A DNA stretch of 54,353 bases, from positions 1 through 54,353 of the forward strand of contig JANQLT010000149.1 of NCBI GenBank assembly GCA_028280455.1. The letters run 5' to 3'. The position numbers and the translations under genes were made by a program. Of this stretch, positions 16,909 to 26,168 are shown piece by piece. Source of the DNA: Kiloniellales bacterium. Its GTDB lineage: Bacteria > Pseudomonadota > Alphaproteobacteria > Kiloniellales > JAKSDN01. Position 1 is the stretch's first letter; each line of letters opens with the position of its first letter. The notes under the pieces are model-generated. The model did no database searches. It was not told the origin of the DNA and worked only from the letters and a program-made list of their open reading frames with translations.

Positions 16909-17856
16909 ATGACCAAATCCGAGTTCACCGATCACGCCTTCACCGCGAAGAGCAACTACGGCACCGGGTCCGACCCGACCTATGCCGGCGCCCTGAGCTT
17001 TCTGCGCCGGCGCTACACGCGCGATCTCGAGGGCGTCGACGTGGTGGTGACCGGCGTGCCGATGGACCTCTGCACGACCAACCGGCCGGGCGCGCGCTTC
17101 GGCCCTGCCGGCATCCGCGCCGCCTCGGCGCACCTGGCCTGGACCCAGCCCTATCCCTGGCCGGTGGACCCCTTCGAGAAGCTCGCCGTCATCGACTACG
17201 GCGACTGCAACTTCGACTTCGGCTGGCCCGAGAAGATGCCCGAGGCGATCCGGGCCCATGCCGCCGGCATCATCTCGGCCGGGCCCTCGCTGATCACCCT
17301 GGGCGGCGACCACTTCATCACCTATCCGCTGCTCAAGGCCCACGTCGAGAAGCACGGGCCGCTGTCGCTGGTCCACTTCGATGCCCATTCCGACTCCGAC
17401 GTCGACGAGACCGGCCGGGTCGACCACGGCACCATGTTCTATCACGCGGCCCGGGAAGGCCTGGTCGATCCGGCGCGCTCCGTGCAGATCGGCATCCGCA
17501 CCCATCAGCCGGACCGGCAGGGCTTCAACGTCCTCGACGCGCCTTGGGTGCACCAGAACGGCCCGGAGGCCGTGATCGCCGAGATCAAGCGCATCGTCGG
17601 CGACAACAAGGCCTACCTGACCTTCGACATCGACTGCCTCGACCCGAGCGCGGCGCCCGGCACCGGCACGCCGGTGGTCGGCGGCCTGACCTCCCATCAG
17701 GCCCTGACGATCCTGCGCGGCCTGGTCGGCGTGAACTTCGTCGGCATGGACCTGGTCGAGGTGGCGCCGGCCTACGACATCTCCGAGATCACCGCCCTGG
17801 CGGGCGCGACCATCGTGGCGGAGTACATCTGCCTGCGCGCCGCCATGCAGGGCTGA
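16909..17856 (+). CDS. speB: Agmatinase / ureohydrolase family protein
   Basis: The ATG at 16909 follows a strong GGGGGAG ribosome-binding site and gives 315 aa, typical of agmatinase; an upstream start at 16858 would add a Pro/Ala-rich leader with no family match. The binuclear manganese ligands are all visible: H135 in GGDH, D158, H160 and D162 in FDAHSDSD, and D240 and D242 in DIDCLDP. The PSAAPGTGTP loop favours agmatinase or guanidinobutyrase over arginase. The enzyme would release urea from agmatine, giving putrescine, or from a related guanidino compound. A TMADH-family flavoprotein gene follows after 41 bp on the same strand. Confidence 0.9.
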   Translation: MTKSEFTDHAFTAKSNYGTGSDPTYAGALSFLRRRYTRDLEGVDVVVTGVPMDLCTTNRPGARFGPAGIRAASAHLAWTQPYPWPVDPFEKLAVIDYGDCNFDFGWPEKMPEAIRAHAAGIISAGPSLITLGGDHFITYPLLKAHVEKHGPLSLVHFDAHSDSDVDETGRVDHGTMFYHAAREGLVDPARSVQIGIRTHQPDRQGFNVLDAPWVHQNGPEAVIAEIKRIVGDNKAYLTFDIDCLDPSAAPGTGTPVVGGLTSHQALTILRGLVGVNFVGMDLVEVAPAYDISEITALAGATIVAEYICLRAAMQG

Positions 17857-17897
17857 CCGCCGAGCGGCCGGCGACCGACCCGCGAAAGGAGCCCGGT

Positions 17898-19985
17898 ATG
17901 GCGCGCGATCCGCGCTACGACATCCTCTTCGAGCCGGTCGCCATCGGCCCGGTCACCGCGCGCAACCGCTTCTACCAGGTGCCGCATTGCTGCGGCATGG
18001 GACACGGCTATCCCAGCAGCAACGCCGCCATGCGCGGCGTCAAGGCCGAGGGCGGCTGGGCCGTGGTCTGCACCGAGGAGGTGGAGATCCACCCGACCTC
18101 GGACATCTCGCCCTACTTCGAGGGCCGGCTCTGGGACGAGCGCGACATCCCGACCCTGGCGCGCATCGCCGAGGCCATCAAGACGCACGGCGCGCTGGCC
18201 GGCATCGAGCTGGCGCACAACGGCGCCTCCAACCCCTGCCGCTTCAGCCGCACCCCGCCCTACGCGCCCTCCAGCCACGCGATCTTCACCAGCGACCCGG
18301 TGCAGCCGCGGGTCATGGACAAGGCCGACATCAAGGCGGTGCGGCGCTGGCACCGCGACGCCATGCTGCGCGCCAGGCAGGCCGGCTACGACCTGATCTA
18401 CGTCTACGCCGCCCACGACCTCTCGCTCTTCATGCACTTCCTCAACAGGCGCACGAACCACCGGAGCGACGAGTACGGCGGCAGCCTGGAGAACCGCGTG
18501 CGCCTGCTGCGCGAGGTGCTGGAGGACAGCAAGGAGGCGGTCGGCGACAGTTGCGCCATCGCCCTGCGCTTCGCCGTCGAGGAGCTGCTCGGCGACGACG
18601 GGATCACCAGCGCCGGCGAAGGCCGCGAGGTGGTCGAGATGCTGGCCGAGCTGCCCGACCTCTGGGACGTCAACGTCAGCGACTGGGCCAACGATTCCGT
18701 GCCCTCGCGCTTCGGCCGCGAGGGCGCGCAGGAGGAGCATGTCTCCTTCGTCAAGGCCATGACCAGCAAGCCGGTGGTCGGCGTCGGCCGTTTCACCTCG
18801 CCCGACACCATGGTCTCGCAGATCAAGCGCGGCGTGCTGGACATGATCGGCGCGGCCCGGCCCTCGATCGCCGACCCCTTCCTGCCGAGGAAGATCGAGG
18901 AGGGCCGGCCCGAGGAGATCCGCGAGTGCATCGGCTGCAACATCTGCGTCAGCGGCGACTTCACGCAGGTGCCGATGCGCTGCACCCAGAACCCGACCAT
19001 GGGCGAGGAGTGGCGCCGCGGCTGGCACCCGGAGCGCATCGCGCCCAAGGGCTCGGACTCGAGCGTGCTGGTGGTCGGCGCCGGGCCGGCCGGCCTGGAG
19101 TGCGCCCGGGCGCTCGGCCAGCGCGGCTACGCCGTGACCCTGGCCGAGGCCGGCGAAGAGCTGGGCGGCCGCGTCACCCGCGAGTCCCGCCTGCCCGGCC
19201 TCGCCGAATGGGCCCGGGTGCGCGACTATCGCGTCGGCCGCCTGAACGAGATGGCCAACGTCGAGATCTACCGCGCCAGCCGCCTGACCGCCGAGACGGT
19301 CGCCGAGCTCGGCGCCGCGCAGGTCGTGATCGCCACCGGCGCCAAGTGGCGGCGCGACGGCATGGGCCGCCGGCACCGCAAGCCGATCCCGGGCAGCGAG
19401 GCCGAGCACGTCGTCGCGCCCGACGCCGTCATCGACGGCATGACGCCCGACGGCCCGGTCCTGGTCTACGACGACGACCACTACTACATGGGCGCGATCC
19501 TGGCCGAGAAGCTGCGCCGCGACGGCCATGAAGTTTGCCTGGTGACGCCGGCGGCCGACGTCTCGACCTGGACCCACAACACCATGGAGCAGGCCCGCAC
19601 CCAGACGCTGCTGCTCGAGCTGGGCGTCGAGATCGTCGCCCAGCACGCGCTCGTCGCCATCGCGCCGGGCGAGGTCGAGCTGGCCTGCGTCTTCACCGGC
19701 CGCACGACCCGCCGGGCCTGCGCCGCGGTCGTGCCGGTCACCGCGCGGATCGCCGAGGACGGGCTCTATCACGACCTCATGGCCGACTCGTCGGCACTCG
19801 ACGCCGCCGGCGTCCGCGGCGTGACGCGGATCGGCGACTGCCTGGCGCCGGGCACCATCGCCGCCGCCGTCCACGGCGGCCACCACTATGCCCGCACCCT
19901 CGACGCGCCCGAAGACGAGGACCGGCCCTTCGAGCGCGAGGTGCCGGCCTTGTCGGCGGACTGGCCGAGATCGGTCTCGGCTTGA
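17898..19985 (+). CDS. TMADH-family Fe-S flavoprotein amine dehydrogenase
   Basis: The 695-aa protein has three parts: an old-yellow-enzyme-like FMN barrel (1-340), a [4Fe-4S] site (C344, C347, C350, C362) and a C-terminal two-dinucleotide-fold domain (VLVVGAGPAGLECAR). C31 matches the 6-S-cysteinyl-FMN cysteine of trimethylamine dehydrogenase (TMADH). Y170, H173 and D266 match its Tyr-His-Asp triad. From recalled family sequences, the aromatic bowl Tyr60/Trp264/Trp355 corresponds here to E61/W263/D354, closer to histamine dehydrogenase. I therefore expect a primary or polyamine-type substrate and not trimethylamine. Adjacency to agmatinase suggests agmatine or putrescine. N-demethylases of the same family remain an alternative. 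Confidence 0.87.
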   Translation: MARDPRYDILFEPVAIGPVTARNRFYQVPHCCGMGHGYPSSNAAMRGVKAEGGWAVVCTEEVEIHPTSDISPYFEGRLWDERDIPTLARIAEAIKTHGALAGIELAHNGASNPCRFSRTPPYAPSSHAIFTSDPVQPRVMDKADIKAVRRWHRDAMLRARQAGYDLIYVYAAHDLSLFMHFLNRRTNHRSDEYGGSLENRVRLLREVLEDSKEAVGDSCAIALRFAVEELLGDDGITSAGEGREVVEMLAELPDLWDVNVSDWANDSVPSRFGREGAQEEHVSFVKAMTSKPVVGVGRFTSPDTMVSQIKRGVLDMIGAARPSIADPFLPRKIEEGRPEEIRECIGCNICVSGDFTQVPMRCTQNPTMGEEWRRGWHPERIAPKGSDSSVLVVGAGPAGLECARALGQRGYAVTLAEAGEELGGRVTRESRLPGLAEWARVRDYRVGRLNEMANVEIYRASRLTAETVAELGAAQVVIATGAKWRRDGMGRRHRKPIPGSEAEHVVAPDAVIDGMTPDGPVLVYDDDHYYMGAILAEKLRRDGHEVCLVTPAADVSTWTHNTMEQARTQTLLLELGVEIVAQHALVAIAPGEVELACVFTGRTTRRACAAVVPVTARIAEDGLYHDLMADSSALDAAGVRGVTRIGDCLAPGTIAAAVHGGHHYARTLDAPEDEDRPFEREVPALSADWPRSVSA

Positions 19986-20064
19986 GCGACGGCATAGCTC
20001 TACCTCATTAGGTCGAATTTAACCGACCCGGCCAATACTCCCGATTGTCGAAACGCCATCGGAC

Positions 20065-20085
20065 CGAGGCCCTGCCGGGGCCTCG
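20065..20085. terminator. Hairpin downstream of the amine dehydrogenase gene
   Basis: An 8-bp perfect inverted repeat (CGAGGCCC, loop TGCCG, GGGCCTCG) lies about 80 bp after the stop codon at 19985. It is followed only by GTTACTT and not a T-tract, so intrinsic termination is plausible but unproven. It sits before the histidine kinase start at 20137. Confidence 0.4.
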
Positions 20086-20136
20086 TTACTTGGGATTCCG
20101 GGCGACATGGCAGCGATCTCTCGGCTGACGCGCTGA

Positions 20137-21294
<1,158 letters not shown>

Positions 21295-21336
21295 CGCGTT
21301 GCGGGCTTCGGTGGCATCCCGGCCGGTGGCCGAGGG

Positions 21337-21490
21337 AAACGAACCGCCCCCTCACCCGGCTCCGGCTAAGCTCAGCCTTCGGCTTCGCTAAGCCTCCACG
21401 CCCTCTCCCCCGTCGGGGGAGAGGGTTGAGCAGGCTTGGCGAGGCGTAGCCGAGCCTAGCCGGAGCTGGGTGAGGGGGCAGTTCGTTTCG
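21337..21490. repeat. Long imperfect palindrome with perfect GC core hairpin
   Basis: The two halves of this roughly 150-bp segment are imperfect inverted copies; the outer ends read GAAACGAACYGCCCCCTCACCC and its complement. The core is a perfect 11-bp stem (CCCTCTCCCCC at 21401-21411 and GGGGGAGAGGG at 21415-21425) with a GTC loop. It lies between the convergent histidine kinase and DapA-like genes. Sequences of this 'CCCCTCACCC...CTCTCCCC' type are dispersed repeats in many alphaproteobacteria. It may also act as a bidirectional terminator. Confidence 0.8.
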
Positions 21491-21506
21491 ACGTCGAAGG
21501 CCGCGG

Positions 21507-22454
21507 CTACGCGGCGGCGAAGGCGAAGCCGGCGGCGCTCAGGTCGGCGCGCGCGCTGTCACCCGACTCCTGCGGCAAGGAGACCAGGGGCGGCCGGACC
21601 CGCCGCCAGGCGGACTGGCTCAGCTCCTCGGCGAGGATGTGCTTGAGCATGGGGATCATGGGCCGGCTCTGCAGGGCCTTGCGGTGGGCGGTGATCTGCG
21701 CCTGCAGCGGTGCCGCGTCCCGGCCCGCCGCCCAGGCGTCGTAGACGGAGCGGATGGCCGGCGCGTTGACGTTGGCGGAGGCGGTGATCGAGCCGGCGCC
21801 GCCGCGGGTCAGGGCGTCGAGCAGCAGCGCTTCCGTGCCGGCGAAGACCGCCAGGTCCGGGAAGGCCTCGACGAAGCCGGCGGTGCTGTCCAGGTCGCCG
21901 GAGCTGTCCTTGATGCCGACGATGGTCTCGGGATAGGCGCGCGTCAGGCGCTCGACCACCGGGTGCGTGATCGGCACGCAGGACAGGCGCGGGAAATGAT
22001 AGAGGATGATCTCGAGCCGCGCGTCGCCGACCCGCTCGATGACCTCCGCGAAACTGGCGTAGAGGCCCTCGTCGCTGACGTCCTTGTAGTAGAAGGGCGG
22101 CAGCATCAGCGACCGCTTGCAGCCCAGCGCGACCACGGCCGTGGTCAGGCGCACCGTGTCGCTCAGCGCGGCGCAGCCGGTGCCGACCATCAGGCGATCG
22201 GGCGCGACGCCGGCCGCGAGCACCGCCTCGACCAGCGCGATGCGCTCGTCGACGGTGAGCGAGGTGCCTTCGCCGGTGGTGCCGAACAGGCCGACGCCGT
22301 GACAGCCGGTCGCCAGCAGGCGCCTGACCTGCTCGACCAGCATCCCGGCGTCCGGGGCCAGGGTCTCGTCATAGGCGGTGACGGCCGGCGCCCAGATGCC
22401 GGCCAGCGCCGTCTGCTCGGCGCGCTCCAGAACGTCGGTCTCGGTCATGGCCAT
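21507..22454 (-). CDS. Dihydrodipicolinate synthase family protein (DapA-like lyase)
   Basis: Starting at the ATG at 22454, after GGAGGAGA, the protein has 315 aa. It is a Schiff-base aldolase barrel: GLFGTTGEG (about 55-63) is the carboxylate-binding motif, Y152 is in LYHFP and the Schiff-base lysine is K182 in VGIKDSSG. Other residues differ from true DapA and there is no lysine-pathway neighbour, so an aldolase or lyase acting on another 2-oxo acid, such as a keto-deoxy sugar acid or hydroxyproline intermediate, is more likely. The start lies one base after the ispZ stop, so the two are probably co-translated. Confidence 0.85.
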   Translation of the reverse strand: MAMTETDVLERAEQTALAGIWAPAVTAYDETLAPDAGMLVEQVRRLLATGCHGVGLFGTTGEGTSLTVDERIALVEAVLAAGVAPDRLMVGTGCAALSDTVRLTTAVVALGCKRSLMLPPFYYKDVSDEGLYASFAEVIERVGDARLEIILYHFPRLSCVPITHPVVERLTRAYPETIVGIKDSSGDLDSTAGFVEAFPDLAVFAGTEALLLDALTRGGAGSITASANVNAPAIRSVYDAWAAGRDAAPLQAQITAHRKALQSRPMIPMLKHILAEELSQSAWRRVRPPLVSLPQESGDSARADLSAAGFAFAAA

Positions 22455-22455
22455 C

Positions 22456-23076
22456 TCAGCCGTCTCCTCCACGCGGGCGCTCGGCCGTGCCTTCGGCCGT
22501 TGCCGGCGCCGCTTCTTCGGGGTCGTCGATACGGTGCCGCAGGATCAAGGGCGTCTGCAAGAGCGCGAAGGCCAGGGTCAAGGCCAGCAGGCCGAAGACC
22601 TTGAAGGAGACCCAGAAGTCCGTGCTCTGGGTGCGCCAGACGACCTCGTTGATCAGGCCCGAGACGATGAAGAAGCCGGCCCAGCGCCAGGTCAGCTTGC
22701 GCCAGCCGTCTTCGTCCAGTTGCAGGGCCTGCTGCAGCACGAACTTGAGCAGCGACTTGCTGAAGGCCAGACCGCCGAGCAGGACCGCGGCGAAGAGGAA
22801 CTGCACGATGGTCGGCTTCATCTTGATGAAGGTCTCGTCTTCCAGCCAGAGCGTCAGGCCGCCGAAGATCGTCACGATGACCGCCGTCACCAGCGGCATC
22901 ATGGCGACGCGGCGCTCGATCAGGAAGCCGATCGCCAGCACGATCAGGGTCACCACGATCAAGGCGCCGGTCGCGGTCAGCAGGTCCCAGAGCAGGTAGG
23001 TCGCGAAGAAGACGGCCAGGGGACCGAAGTCGATGAGGGGCCGCAGCCAGCCCGGCTTGTCGCTGTCCGCCGTCAT
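22456..23076 (-). CDS. ispZ: Septation protein A / IspZ (YciB family)
   Basis: The ATG at 23076 follows a GGAG motif and yields 206 aa; a GTG at 23106 would add ten residues. The protein has about five to six transmembrane helices and YciB/IspZ signatures: PLIDFGPLAVFFATYLLWDL near the N-terminus, ETFIKMKPTIVQFLFAAVLL in the centre, and WRWAGFFIVSGLINEVVWR followed by FWVSFKVFG. The family is an inner-membrane protein linked to envelope and division functions. The C-terminal tail (about 20 residues) is polar and low in complexity. Confidence 0.92.
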   Translation of the reverse strand: MTADSDKPGWLRPLIDFGPLAVFFATYLLWDLLTATGALIVVTLIVLAIGFLIERRVAMMPLVTAVIVTIFGGLTLWLEDETFIKMKPTIVQFLFAAVLLGGLAFSKSLLKFVLQQALQLDEDGWRKLTWRWAGFFIVSGLINEVVWRTQSTDFWVSFKVFGLLALTLAFALLQTPLILRHRIDDPEEAAPATAEGTAERPRGGDG

Positions 23077-23246
23077 GAGCGCTCCAGAGAAGTCCGATCT
23101 CGGCACCCATAGATGGCGGCGGCGGCAGGCAATGTCACGCCCTCTCGGGCGAGGCGCCGGGGCGCCGCGGCGGCGCGGGCCTTCTCCCCTGGGGCGATAC
23201 GGTTTTAGGGACTATGCTGAGGCCGATCGCGGCTGGGGAAGGGCAG

Positions 23247-23564
23247 ATGAGCGAGCAGCGGGCACGTTTCCGGGTCGGCCAGCCGATCCACCACAAGCTC
23301 TTCGACTACCGCGGGGTCATCGTCGACGTCGATCCGGTGTTCCAGGGCAGCGAGTCCTGGTACCGGGCGATGGCCAAGAGCCGCCCGCCCCGGGACCGGC
23401 CCTGGTACCACGTGCTGGTGCACGACCAGAGCCATCGGACCTATGTCGCCGAGCGCAACCTCGAGCCGGACCTGAGCGGCGAGCCGATCAGCCATCCCGA
23501 GCTGGGCGCCTTCTTCGGCGCCCTGGTCAACGGGATCTACGTCCAGCGCCAAAGGTCCCACTGA
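23247..23564 (+). CDS. hspQ: Heat shock protein HspQ
   Basis: The 105-aa protein starts at an ATG preceded by GGGGAAGGG. It contains the YccV/HspQ (hemimethylated-DNA-binding-like) domain: RFRVGQPIHHKLFDYRGVIVD, ESWYRAMAKSRPPRDRPWYH, LVHDQSHRTYVAERNLEPD. HspQ modulates Lon proteolysis and influences DnaA levels in E. coli. The length is typical. It is divergent from ispZ across a 170-bp region. Confidence 0.93.
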   Translation: MSEQRARFRVGQPIHHKLFDYRGVIVDVDPVFQGSESWYRAMAKSRPPRDRPWYHVLVHDQSHRTYVAERNLEPDLSGEPISHPELGAFFGALVNGIYVQRQRSH

Positions 23565-23579
23565 GCCCGGCGCCGCGCG

Positions 23580-24488
23580 GTGACCGGAGGCACGCTCCCG
23601 GGCCCGGCGGGCCGCTACCGCCTCGGCCTCGCGATGGCCGCGGGCGGCGGAGTCTGCCTGTCCTTCGGCGGCCTGATCCTGCGCCACATCGAGACCGGCG
23701 ACGGCTGGCAGATCCTGGTCGTCCGCTCCCTGGCCTTCGCCCTGACGCTCCTGCTCTACCTGCTGGTCCGCTACCGCGGGGCCCTCAAGGGCCCCCTGCT
23801 GGCGATCGGCTGGGACGGCCTGCTGGTCGTGCCGATCCTCGGCCTGGGCTTCGTCTGCTACCTCTTCGGGCTGGTGCTGACCAGCGTCGCCAACGTGGTC
23901 TTCATCGTCAGCACGGCGCCCTTCTTCGCCGCCCTGATCGGCTGGCTGGTGCTGCGCGAGCGGGTCGGCGCGACCACCGCTCTGGCCATCGCCGTGGCCC
24001 TCGGCGGGGTCGCGCTGATGGTCGCCGGTGGCCTCGGGGGCGGCCCCGACGGCGGGGGGCTGACCGGCATGCTGGTCGCCCTCGGCGCGCCGATCAGCTT
24101 CGCCCTGCTGATCGTCGTGCAGCGCCGGCGGCCGGCGGACGACCTGGTGCCGGCGGTCATGCTGTCGGGACTCTTCGCCGCCCTGCTGGCCGCGGCCCTG
24201 GTCGAGGACTGGAGCCTCTCGCCGAGAGATGTCGCCCTTTCGGCGCTGATGGGCGTGGTCCAGATCGGTTTCGGCTTTCTGCTCATCACCCTCGGCGCCC
24301 GCTGGCTGCCGGCCGCGCAGACCGCCCTGCTGACGCTCAGCGAGGCGGTCCTGGCGCCGTTCTGGGTCTGGGTCTTCCTGGCCGAGCAGCCGGCCTCGAC
24401 CACCTTGCTCGGCGGCGCCTTGATCCTGGGCGCGGTCGCCGGGCCGGCCCTCTGGGAGCTGTCCAGGGGCCGGACGCGCGCCGCCTAG
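23580..24488 (+). CDS. EamA/DMT-family permease
   Basis: The 302-aa protein probably starts at the GTG at 23580; an ATG at 23634 would remove 18 residues before the first helix. It has about ten transmembrane helices in two EamA repeats, with ERVGATTALAIAVALGGVAL closing the first repeat and FLAEQPASTTLLGGALILGA closing the second. EamA proteins export or import small metabolites; the substrate is not predictable. It shares a GDGWQIL..RSLAFA segment and overall layout with the other EamA protein at 33496-34407, so they are paralogues. Its stop overlaps the convergent gene's stop by 4 nt. Confidence 0.88.
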   Translation: MTGGTLPGPAGRYRLGLAMAAGGGVCLSFGGLILRHIETGDGWQILVVRSLAFALTLLLYLLVRYRGALKGPLLAIGWDGLLVVPILGLGFVCYLFGLVLTSVANVVFIVSTAPFFAALIGWLVLRERVGATTALAIAVALGGVALMVAGGLGGGPDGGGLTGMLVALGAPISFALLIVVQRRRPADDLVPAVMLSGLFAALLAAALVEDWSLSPRDVALSALMGVVQIGFGFLLITLGARWLPAAQTALLTLSEAVLAPFWVWVFLAEQPASTTLLGGALILGAVAGPALWELSRGRTRAA

Positions 24489-25021
24489 GCCGCCGTCAGG
24501 ATGGTGTCGATCTCGCCCTGGTCCATGGTGCGCTCGTCGCCATGGATGATGCCGCTGCAGACGTCGACGAAGCGCCGGAGCCGGTCGGTCACCCGGTCCG
24601 AAATGGCCTTGATGCGGTCCAGGTCCTCCGAGGCCACGGCCTCGCCGAGCGCGCCGAGCGCTTCGGCCACCAGCTCGTCCATGTGCTTGACGGCCGTGTC
24701 GAAGGGCACGCGAAAGCGGCGCGGCGAGGCCTCGTAGGCCAGGATCGCCAGCTCCTTTTCCGCGAAACAGCTATCCTCGAAATGCGCCGCGTAGCCTTTC
24801 GGCTGCCAGGCCTCGACCTCCTCGAACATGTCCGGCATGTCGGGCAGCAGCTCGATCAGCATGACTATTTCATTGAAATGATTGAGATAATCCGTCGCCA
24901 ACAGGGTGGTCTCGTTGATGTTCTTGCCACGCACCCGCTCTTGCCATGCGGCCAGGGCTGCCTCGTCAACGACACCTAGTTGATTCGTGCTAGAGTCGGC
25001 TGGTCGAGCACTGACCGTCAT
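24485..25021 (-). CDS. Uncharacterised helical protein with FliM/CheZ-like CheY-binding tail
   Basis: No family was recognised. The ATG at 25021 gives a 178-aa acidic, soluble, largely helical protein with histidine-containing segments (TDYLNHFNEIVMLIELLP about 43-60, and KHMDELV about 112-118). The C-terminal MDQGEIDTILTAA (about 166-178) resembles the CheY-binding peptide found in FliM (SQAEIDALL) and at the CheZ C-terminus. The CheZ catalytic QDFQDLTGQ-like motif is not present. It converges with the EamA gene and lies about 1.1 kb from a CheY-like regulator and 1.7 kb from an Hpt protein. Confidence 0.75.
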   Translation of the reverse strand: MTVSARPADSSTNQLGVVDEAALAAWQERVRGKNINETTLLATDYLNHFNEIVMLIELLPDMPDMFEEVEAWQPKGYAAHFEDSCFAEKELAILAYEASPRRFRVPFDTAVKHMDELVAEALGALGEAVASEDLDRIKAISDRVTDRLRRFVDVCSGIIHGDERTMDQGEIDTILTAA

Positions 25022-25190
25022 GGATAACACCAAGCTGCCGCGGCGCCTTTCGCCGCTCCCCCCATGCGATCTAAAGCCTGCGGCTTAAGAAGGCGTTATC
25101 GATGACGGCCTGGCACGCGGTGCTACGACTTCTGGTAAGCTCTCGGGAGGGCCTCGGCCGCGCCGGGGCGAAGCACAGGAGTGCCCTGCC

Positions 25191-25946
25191 GTGATGAGAC
25201 GCCTGCCGGCTCTGAGCCTGGCCCTCGTGCTGCTGTTCGGCGGCGGCGCCGCGCGGACCTCGGGTGCCGACGAGCAGCCCGACTACGAGGCGCTGCGCGG
25301 GCGGATGGTCGATCTGGTCGAGATGCAGATCGCCCTGACCGCCCGGGAGACCGGCGTCGAGGCCCTCGACCCGCGGATCGCCGAGGCCATGCGCCGCCTG
25401 CCGCGCCATGCCTTCGTGCCCGACCTGCTGCAGCCCTATGCCTATAGCGATTCGCCGCTGCCGGTCGGCCATGACCAGAACATCGCCTCGCCCTTCCTCG
25501 TCGCCCTGATGACCCAGGTCGCCAAGGTCCAGCCGGACGACGTGGTCTACGAGACCGGGACGGGCGCCGGCTACCACGCCGCCCTGCTCTCGGAGCTGGC
25601 GCGGCAGGTCTACAGCGTCGAGGTGGTCGAGCCCCTGGCCAGGGAGGTCGCCGGCAAGCTCGCCGATCTCGGCTTCGGCGACGTCCAGGCCCGGCAAGGT
25701 GACGGCTACTACGGCTGGCCCGACCGGGGCCCCTTCGACGTCATGATCATCAAGGAATCGGTCGACCACGTGCCGCAGCCGCTGCTCGACCAGCTCCGCC
25801 CCGGCGGCCGGATGGTGATTCCGCTGGGCCCGCCCGGCCAGGCCCAGGTGCTGACCCTGGTCGAGAAGCGCGACGACGGCCGCGTCCGGCGCACCAGCAT
25901 CCTGCCGGTGGTCTTCTCGCCGCTGCAGGGCGGCGAGCGGACCTGA
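25191..25946 (+). CDS. pcm: Exported protein-L-isoaspartate O-methyltransferase
   Basis: The 251-aa protein (GTG at 25191 or the ATG three bases on, with AGGAG upstream) begins with a clear signal peptide (about residues 1-26, LPALSLALVLLFGGGAA). The mature part is a PCMT-type SAM methyltransferase: LPRHAFVPDLLQPYAY, PLPVGHDQNIASPFLVALM, VYETGTGAGYHAALL (motif I) and GPFDVMIIKESVDHVP. The enzyme methylates isoaspartyl residues in damaged proteins. Most bacterial versions are cytosolic; a signal peptide points to a periplasmic or membrane-tethered form. It heads a short intergenic-flanked unit. Confidence 0.88.
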   Translation: MMRRLPALSLALVLLFGGGAARTSGADEQPDYEALRGRMVDLVEMQIALTARETGVEALDPRIAEAMRRLPRHAFVPDLLQPYAYSDSPLPVGHDQNIASPFLVALMTQVAKVQPDDVVYETGTGAGYHAALLSELARQVYSVEVVEPLAREVAGKLADLGFGDVQARQGDGYYGWPDRGPFDVMIIKESVDHVPQPLLDQLRPGGRMVIPLGPPGQAQVLTLVEKRDDGRVRRTSILPVVFSPLQGGERT

Positions 25947-26168
25947 GGGGAAACGGGCCGCTCCCTATTCCGGCCCCTGCCTCGACGGGGGCGACTAGTT
26001 GACGTCGACTATGCAATAGATCTCAGATCGGTTCTTTCACAATGGCACTAGAACAAGCGAACAGATCGCGCAGTCCCTTATAGCCCATGTAATAAGCAGG
26101 CCTCCGCAAGGATAAATTAGCAATATCGAGGCACATTACTGTCGAACGACCCCGCCTCAACGAGACCC

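Noticed and set aside
14307-16928. 873-aa minus-strand open frame across ccoI
   Set aside because: It is low in hydrophobic structure and antisense to the P-type ATPase with all its catalytic motifs; no family match is visible.
16890-17897. N-terminal extension of the amine dehydrogenase reading frame
   Set aside because: It runs in another frame through the agmatinase gene; family alignment begins at the ATG at 17898 with its own ribosome-binding site.
17898-19985. Bona fide trimethylamine dehydrogenase
   Set aside because: Two of the three aromatic cage residues are replaced by acidic residues, so trimethylammonium binding is unlikely.
24485-25021. CheZ phosphatase
   Set aside because: The docking-like tail is present but the conserved catalytic helix motif with Asp and Gln is not seen.
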